This document shows positions 31,969-36,512 of a stretch of DNA of 36,512 bases, piece by piece. The stretch covers positions 1 through 36,512 of the IMG/VR virus record IMGVR_UViG_3300020469_000117. One strand, written 5' to 3'. The translations under genes were made by a program, and so were the position numbers. Under the pieces are notes generated by a model. The model did not search any database and had not been told where the DNA came from. It was given only the letters and a program-made list of their open reading frames with translations. This stretch comes from a virus. Numbering within the stretch: position 1 is the stretch's first letter; the number at the start of each line of letters is the position of its first letter.

Positions 31969-33699
31969 TTATAAAACTTTCTTTAGTGATATTGAACTAA
32001 GCCAAATTGTAGTGTTACTTGTACCATCACCACCTCTAACAATTTCAAGGCTCTGCATTTCAGGATATAACAAAACTGAGTGTGTTCCTGGTGTTGATGG
32101 AATTAATAAATGTATATCAGGACTTGCTGACCACCCTCTATCTACTGTTAAAAAACCTGTTGGACTTGGAGAACTTGAAATAGTATAAGTTAAAAGGTAA
32201 TAATCACCGCTACCACTCATTATATCCGGAGTGGCAATTTGTGTAGTAGCACCTGTTGTAATTATTTTACCATAACCATCTTCAACAATACTAGAGCCAC
32301 CCGACAAAGTCCAATAACTAGGGTCATCAAACCCTGTATCACCAATCAACTCAGGACCAAGTCCATTTGGATAGATATTACCTGTGCCTGTAAATGTAGC
32401 TGAACAAGTTAGATTATCCTCAACACCAGCATCAAAACTTACCGATGATACAAGTGCGTTTCCTTGCCAATGTGTAATATCGGTAGGGTCTTGATAATCG
32501 GTTGCTTCATTAGTTTGTTCAATTTGCCAAGATGAGGTAAATATTTTGTTTGAACTTTGAGCTTCAGATAAACCAGGATATAATGTAAATCGAACATCTG
32601 CTGTATTACTTGAAATTTTAATTGGATTTGAAAATTCAATAACTACTCTACACCAAGTTGTATCCAATCCCTCTATTTTAAAGTGATTTGCGTTTGCTGT
32701 ATAGTCTGATATAGATTCTGAGCCATTACCACCAATTATTTTTGTTGTAAAAGGATTTACTCTATTTGAGCCGCTCATTTCATTTAAACCAAACATAAAA
32801 AACGTTGCTTTTGTTGTTGAGCCATCACCTCTAACATAAAAAGACCAAGAAAGTTTTTTACCTTCTAATCTTGGACCTCCAATAGTGTACAGTAATTTAT
32901 CTTGATTAGCAGAAGTTGACTCTATACTAGATGCAGTATTACCTCCAATTTCAGGTGGACTAGCTTGTAAATTAACTTGTGTTATGTTTTCAGTAGTAAA
33001 CCCATCTACCCCGCTTTGAGTAAAGTTAGTGCGTATAATGTTTCTAATTCTATCAGAAAAACTTAAATTAACTAAACTTCTTGCTTGTAGTTTATCGAAA
33101 AAATCAGTACCATCTAAAGGTACATCCGGATTAATTGATTGTAATATATCAGTAGATACTTCAAAAGACTTTAAACCACCCAAAGACTCAGAGTACCCCC
33201 CTGAATCCTTGTTGGTTACATCTCTTAAATCCATATTTACGCTAAACGAAGCTGATGTACTAAAAGCTACAGGGTCAAATATTGCTGATGAACCTGGTGT
33301 GATTATCTCTATAATAACAGCATCCTCATTAAAAGTAGCAGTACCATCTGAAAATCCTAATGTAGGTACAATTCCATTTGCTCCGTTTGTTACATCAACA
33401 TATTTGTATAAATTATTTGATGGGTCGGTAGCAACAGAAGTAACAGTATAGCCAAAGCTAGAGTTTAACATATTCTTTGTTAAATCTAAAATGCTTTGAC
33501 CTGTATTGCTAATTCCTGATACAATTTGATTATCCGTAATAACACCACTAGCGTTAGTAATGTTACTAAGTAAAATATTCTCACCCGATGTAAAATCAAT
33601 TAATGGGACGGCAGCCAATACCCTAATCCTAGTCTTTTGTGGAGCAGGGTCAGTCGTCTTAGCATATACCAATAAATCCGAAGCGTTTTGAATTGCCAT
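31969..33699 (-). CDS. Tail tube paralogue with inserted domains, 576 aa (second copy)
   Basis: Identical in sequence to 4018-5748, where the domain layout is described (tube scaffold at 1-15, 142-220 and 410-445, two inserts, C-terminal CBM-like domain). It lies wholly inside the repeat, so it gives no information on which variant it belongs to. Upstream is the plain tube gene and downstream the gpG gene, as in the left copy. Confidence 0.75.
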   Translation of the reverse strand: MAIQNASDLLVYAKTTDPAPQKTRIRVLAAVPLIDFTSGENILLSNITNASGVITDNQIVSGISNTGQSILDLTKNMLNSSFGYTVTSVATDPSNNLYKYVDVTNGANGIVPTLGFSDGTATFNEDAVIIEIITPGSSAIFDPVAFSTSASFSVNMDLRDVTNKDSGGYSESLGGLKSFEVSTDILQSINPDVPLDGTDFFDKLQARSLVNLSFSDRIRNIIRTNFTQSGVDGFTTENITQVNLQASPPEIGGNTASSIESTSANQDKLLYTIGGPRLEGKKLSWSFYVRGDGSTTKATFFMFGLNEMSGSNRVNPFTTKIIGGNGSESISDYTANANHFKIEGLDTTWCRVVIEFSNPIKISSNTADVRFTLYPGLSEAQSSNKIFTSSWQIEQTNEATDYQDPTDITHWQGNALVSSVSFDAGVEDNLTCSATFTGTGNIYPNGLGPELIGDTGFDDPSYWTLSGGSSIVEDGYGKIITTGATTQIATPDIMSGSGDYYLLTYTISSSPSPTGFLTVDRGWSASPDIHLLIPSTPGTHSVLLYPEMQSLEIVRGGDGTSNTTIWLSSISLKKVL

Positions 33700-33723
33700 A
33701 ATTAATGGATTTAAAAGTTAATA

Positions 33724-34128
33724 TTATGATTTAGATATTGCTCCTGAACCAGTTAAAGAGATTGAATAAGTTGCGTTTTCTTCTACTCCTGAATCTATTG
33801 AGATTGAAGTGATTAAAGCGTTACCTGTATATTCCATACCTGAAGCACCGAATTTTATTGCTACTTCGTCTCTAGCTTCCCAAATAACAAAAAGTTCTTC
33901 AATGTCAGCAAATCCTGCAATATTACCTATTTCTACAAAGGCATCACTTGATAATTCAAAAGAGCGTAATCCACCTAAATTAGATTGATAACCTAATGAA
34001 GATTTAGTTGTAGAATCACGAAGATCCATATTCATAGTTAGTGAAGCAGAAGTACAATGAGCTACTGGTTGTAAAGAACCTCCTGTTGTAACCGAAATTA
34101 CACAATCTGTTGCGTTTAAAATTGCCAT
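33724..34128 (-). CDS. Major tail tube protein, 134 aa (second copy)
   Basis: Identical to 5773-6177: same start, length and tube motifs. The two variants therefore share an unchanged tube while differing in the tape measure and distal tail protein. Confidence 0.82.
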   Translation of the reverse strand: MAILNATDCVISVTTGGSLQPVAHCTSASLTMNMDLRDSTTKSSLGYQSNLGGLRSFELSSDAFVEIGNIAGFADIEELFVIWEARDEVAIKFGASGMEYTGNALITSISIDSGVEENATYSISLTGSGAISKS

Positions 34129-34134
34129 TTTATT

Positions 34135-34545
34135 TTAGTTTTTAATTATTAGACAGTTAAAATTTATGTTTTTGTAGAATTTTTCAGGAGTCTTGAAATA
34201 GTCATCGTCTAAATCTAAAAACCTGAATTTAGCCGTGTAGCTTACACTATCTTCAGTATAAGTCACTTCAAACAAATCTAAGGCTTCTACAGCCGCCTTA
34301 GCTTGATCGTATGTTTTAGTGTAAGTGTCTGCAAAACAAGATATGCGAATTGATACATCACACGAGTTAAGCGATCCACCTTTAGATAAAAAGTTTGATA
34401 CGTTAGTTATTTCAAACGTAGTGCAAGGATAAGCTACACCTTGTGGTATAATAACAGGAAAAACCTTATCAACACCATTAGCTGCGGTAAAAGCAGGTGT
34501 TTCTTGTAATTGTTTAAATATTGATTTTCCTATTGCTGCAAACAT
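34135..34545 (-). CDS. Tail terminator-like protein (DUF3168), 136 aa (second copy)
   Basis: Identical to 6184-6594. Lies between the gp10-like and tube genes. Confidence 0.8.
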   Translation of the reverse strand: MFAAIGKSIFKQLQETPAFTAANGVDKVFPVIIPQGVAYPCTTFEITNVSNFLSKGGSLNSCDVSIRISCFADTYTKTYDQAKAAVEALDLFEVTYTEDSVSYTAKFRFLDLDDDYFKTPEKFYKNINFNCLIIKN

Positions 34546-34548
34546 ATC

Positions 34549-35040
34549 TTATCTAAAACCTGATTGTTTTATCATTTTATCTAAAAGTTTACCTAAGTCT
34601 TTTTCTGCTTGGTTTAACACTCTTAAATTTACTTTATTAGCTGCCTCTAAAAATATATCTTTTCTAGGCTTTTGTATCTTATTACCTAAAATTTGCATCT
34701 CAGTCAAGTTGTAACTATCTTTCCCCTTGACTCTGATTGGTGTTGTTCTTCTTTTTAAAGGACCAACAAATATACCTGGCTCTCTTGATTTTCTTGCAGT
34801 AAATATACCTATTGTTTTATAGGTTGGAGTTCTACCACTTTTTCTTTTGTAATCAGAGTTACTGTTAAATTCTCTTTTGTACCCTCTTTGCATAGCCCTA
34901 GCAAGAATATTACCCGCAGGTCTTAAAGCTTTGTTTATTTGAGTTCTTTGTTGTCTAGGTTTAATACCTAGTTCAGACAAACTATTTTTAAGGCTATTAA
35001 TTCCTTTTACTCTTATGCCATCTCTTTTCTTTATAGCCAT
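34549..35040 (-). CDS. HK97 gp10-like tail completion protein, 163 aa (second copy)
   Basis: Identical to 6598-7089, with the FVGPLKRR core and basic N-terminus. Confidence 0.83.
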   Translation of the reverse strand: MAIKKRDGIRVKGINSLKNSLSELGIKPRQQRTQINKALRPAGNILARAMQRGYKREFNSNSDYKRKSGRTPTYKTIGIFTARKSREPGIFVGPLKRRTTPIRVKGKDSYNLTEMQILGNKIQKPRKDIFLEAANKVNLRVLNQAEKDLGKLLDKMIKQSGFR

Positions 35041-35042
35041 AA

Positions 35043-35417
35043 CTATATTGGTGAGGTGGTTGGTAAATCTTGCTTTACAAAAAGTTGTATGTATTCTTTT
35101 CTTGGATCAATAGCAAAACCAGTTATTTCATATATATCTGTAGTTTCTACATCTTCAATAATCCAATTAGATTTTATAGTTTTTGTTTCACTTGAGTATC
35201 TTATAGTAAAAACAAATCGACCATAAGATTGTAACTCATCTCCTTCAAACTTCTCTTCAATGTTTCTAAGGGTCTTAATATTTAAATTAGCCCATACAGT
35301 TGCGTGGTCTGTAAAAACAGGTGTAAAGCCACCAAATACATCTTGATTTGAAGATATAGATTTTAACTTAATACGAGTGTTAAAGTCACCTGCCTTTAAT
35401 TCAGATAAAAAAGCCAT
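35043..35417 (-). CDS. Head-tail joining protein, 124 aa (second copy)
   Basis: Identical to 7092-7466. Confidence 0.86.
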   Translation of the reverse strand: MAFLSELKAGDFNTRIKLKSISSNQDVFGGFTPVFTDHATVWANLNIKTLRNIEEKFEGDELQSYGRFVFTIRYSSETKTIKSNWIIEDVETTDIYEITGFAIDPRKEYIQLFVKQDLPTTSPI

Positions 35418-35420
35418 ATA

Positions 35421-36095
35421 CTATAGATAACATTTATAAGGTTGTAATAATATCTCAGAAGCCATTGGAAACGCTCTCTTGCGATCCTCTCTGAAATAAT
35501 ACATATCACTTGCAATTAATTTAATAGCTTGTTTGATGGCATCAGGAATACTAGCTGCACCATCTGCTATACCTGTATGAAATTGAAAATAATATATTCC
35601 ATCAGTTGTTCCATTTAAATCTCCTGTGCCTATTGCATCAGAAGGTGTTGTAGTCATCTTTACCTGACAAGGGTTAGTATTTTGATTTGAATACCAATTC
35701 GTGTTGGCAAACAAAGTGTAAGTAGAACCTACAGCAGCTAAGTAGTGTAAACCATCTTTAGCATTATCATTTCCCGCAGGATAATTAAACTTACAATCAG
35801 GGTAATATAAACTAAATGTATTAGGCAATTCATTAAACCAAAGTTTGTACTTAGCTGTAATAAAGTGTCTGTTACAATAGTGTTCAGCCATTTGAGTCGC
35901 AGCACTTATATATGTAGCTAACAAAGCGTCCTCATCAGAACTGTCAATTCTAAGTTGAGCCTTTAACTCAGCAGTTGTAACAACTTGAGTAGTAGGGTAT
36001 TCTGCTAGTACTAAATTCCCATATCTATTTTGACTTGGGTTTAGATACTCGTAGTTACCTTTGTTAAACAAATTATCTAAGTGCGATATAGCCAT
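35421..36095 (-). CDS. gp6-like head-tail connector, 224 aa (second copy)
   Basis: Identical to 7470-8144. Last complete gene before the right edge. The capsid hairpin at 36119-36138 lies just upstream in transcription. Confidence 0.86.
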   Translation of the reverse strand: MAISHLDNLFNKGNYEYLNPSQNRYGNLVLAEYPTTQVVTTAELKAQLRIDSSDEDALLATYISAATQMAEHYCNRHFITAKYKLWFNELPNTFSLYYPDCKFNYPAGNDNAKDGLHYLAAVGSTYTLFANTNWYSNQNTNPCQVKMTTTPSDAIGTGDLNGTTDGIYYFQFHTGIADGAASIPDAIKQAIKLIASDMYYFREDRKRAFPMASEILLQPYKCYL

Positions 36096-36118
36096 TTTGG
36101 TCTTTTATAAAGAAAAGG

Positions 36119-36138
36119 GAAAGGGGATTAACCCTTTC
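36119..36138 (-). terminator. Hairpin after the major capsid gene (second copy)
   Basis: Same 7-bp stem and 6-base loop as at 8168-8187. Confidence 0.55.
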
Positions 36139-36161
36139 GCCTTTCTAATTAATTTAATCTA

Positions 36162-36512
36162 CTATGCTGGAGCAACCGCTTTAACAGCAGCTTCTTTTCC
36201 TGAAGATTGTGCAATCAAACCATCAAGTAAAGTAGAAAGTACTAAAGAAGTACCACCACTTAAAGACTGAGAGTAAGGATCAACTAAAATATCAAGACCA
36301 CCGAACATAGCCATATGTACTTTCTCCATATCTAACATTAACGCTCTTGCTCTTGAAGCAGAGTTAGCATCAGAACCTACGTTATCTGAAATAGCGTAAG
36401 GAATGTTAAGAACAGTTCTATCAACTAAGTTCATAGAAGCAGCATTGAAAGCAGAACCATCTTTAGCAGCGATTTGAGCAGCTAAGTCAGCATAAGCATC
36501 ACCATTCAATAA
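36162..36512 (-). CDS. Major capsid protein, C-terminal 116 codons (variant B), cut by the right edge
   Basis: The frame is open into the right end of the window (LLNGDAYADLAAQ...), so the true start lies outside. From 36317 down it is identical to the left copy. Above that, at about 93% base identity, there are substitutions such as T to A in DLTAQ, G to A in GSDGNS and L to M in ARALLLD. The differences include synonymous ones, so the second capsid gene is a genuine sister allele and not sequencing noise. Confidence 0.93.
   Translation of the reverse strand, partial: LLNGDAYADLAAQIAAKDGSAFNAASMNLVDRTVLNIPYAISDNVGSDANSASRARALMLDMEKVHMAMFGGLDILVDPYSQSLSGGTSLVLSTLLDGLIAQSSGKEAAVKAVAPA

Larger units (their letters stand above)
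31698..36317. repeat. Long direct repeat, right copy (4620 bp)
   Basis: Counterpart of 3747-8366 at offset 27,951. The bases after 36317 differ from the left copy at about 13 of 195 positions. The bases before 31698 diverge gradually through gpG and T into the tape measure. Confidence 0.95.

Noticed and set aside
31698-36317. True tandem gene duplication of the head-tail module as adaptive amplification
   Set aside because: The outer flanks are allelic versions of the same neighbouring genes and the offset equals one whole genome, so an overlap of two genomes is simpler than a module duplication.

Overview
The window is AT-rich phage DNA. Its host is probably a member of the Bacteroidota, most likely a flavobacterium. 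The intergenic promoters match the Bacteroidota TTG / TAnnTTTG consensus, gene starts are preceded by A-rich rather than Shine-Dalgarno sequence, and several proteins (DUF3127-type SSB, GP88, GTG-initiated 'MAKRF' replication protein) are typical of phages of that phylum. It carries a complete HK97-type, long-tailed (siphovirus) gene set with no integrase, repressor or DNA polymerase, so a virulent phage that uses host polymerase is the simplest reading.

The sequence is longer than one genome. Bases 3747-8366 recur at 31698-36317 with a fixed offset of 27,951 bp. I see no mismatch between the copies, and the six proteins lying wholly or almost wholly inside the repeat are identical. Outside the repeat the two copies diverge on both sides. 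The arrangement is therefore: variant B tail genes (1-3746), shared block, one full variant A genome (about 27.95 kb), shared block, variant B capsid gene (36318-36512). This is what a single crossover between two related phage genomes in the shared block would give, and it is also what an assembler produces when it walks a circular genome past a strain bubble.

Layout of the genome unit: the late genes are on the minus strand and run, around the circle, TerS (14527), TerL, a sigma-like protein, portal, maturation protease, major capsid, connector, head-tail joining, gp10-like completion, tail terminator, tail tube, a large decorated tube paralogue, the gpG/gpGT frameshift chaperones, tape measure, collagen-like protein, 1140-aa tail protein, a membrane/coiled-coil protein, M15 endolysin, 3-TM holin, HNH and T7 endonuclease I, ending near 23010. 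The early genes are on the plus strand from a promoter at about 16365-16394 to 23013: a conserved phage protein, two tiny membrane proteins, a RecE/Cas4-type nuclease, a stand-alone DnaA domain IV protein, an SSB-like protein, a possible structured RNA, a helicase loader-like protein, a DnaB-type helicase and accessory genes. Early and late transcripts converge on a hairpin at 23001-23019. A small minus-strand unit (GP88 family plus a 110-aa unknown) is fired from its own divergent promoter and closed by two tandem terminators at 15003-15090. The roughly 475-bp non-coding stretch upstream of TerS holds three helically phased AAGGCT repeats and a G/C-rich island of inverted repeats, which is a candidate packaging or control site.

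The points most worth a second look are the two-strain architecture and where its boundaries fall, the lambda-identical slippery site, the tube paralogue with tail-fibre-like inserts, the structured non-coding region at 19437-19640, and the 21-bp repeats bracketing the XF1762-type gene.
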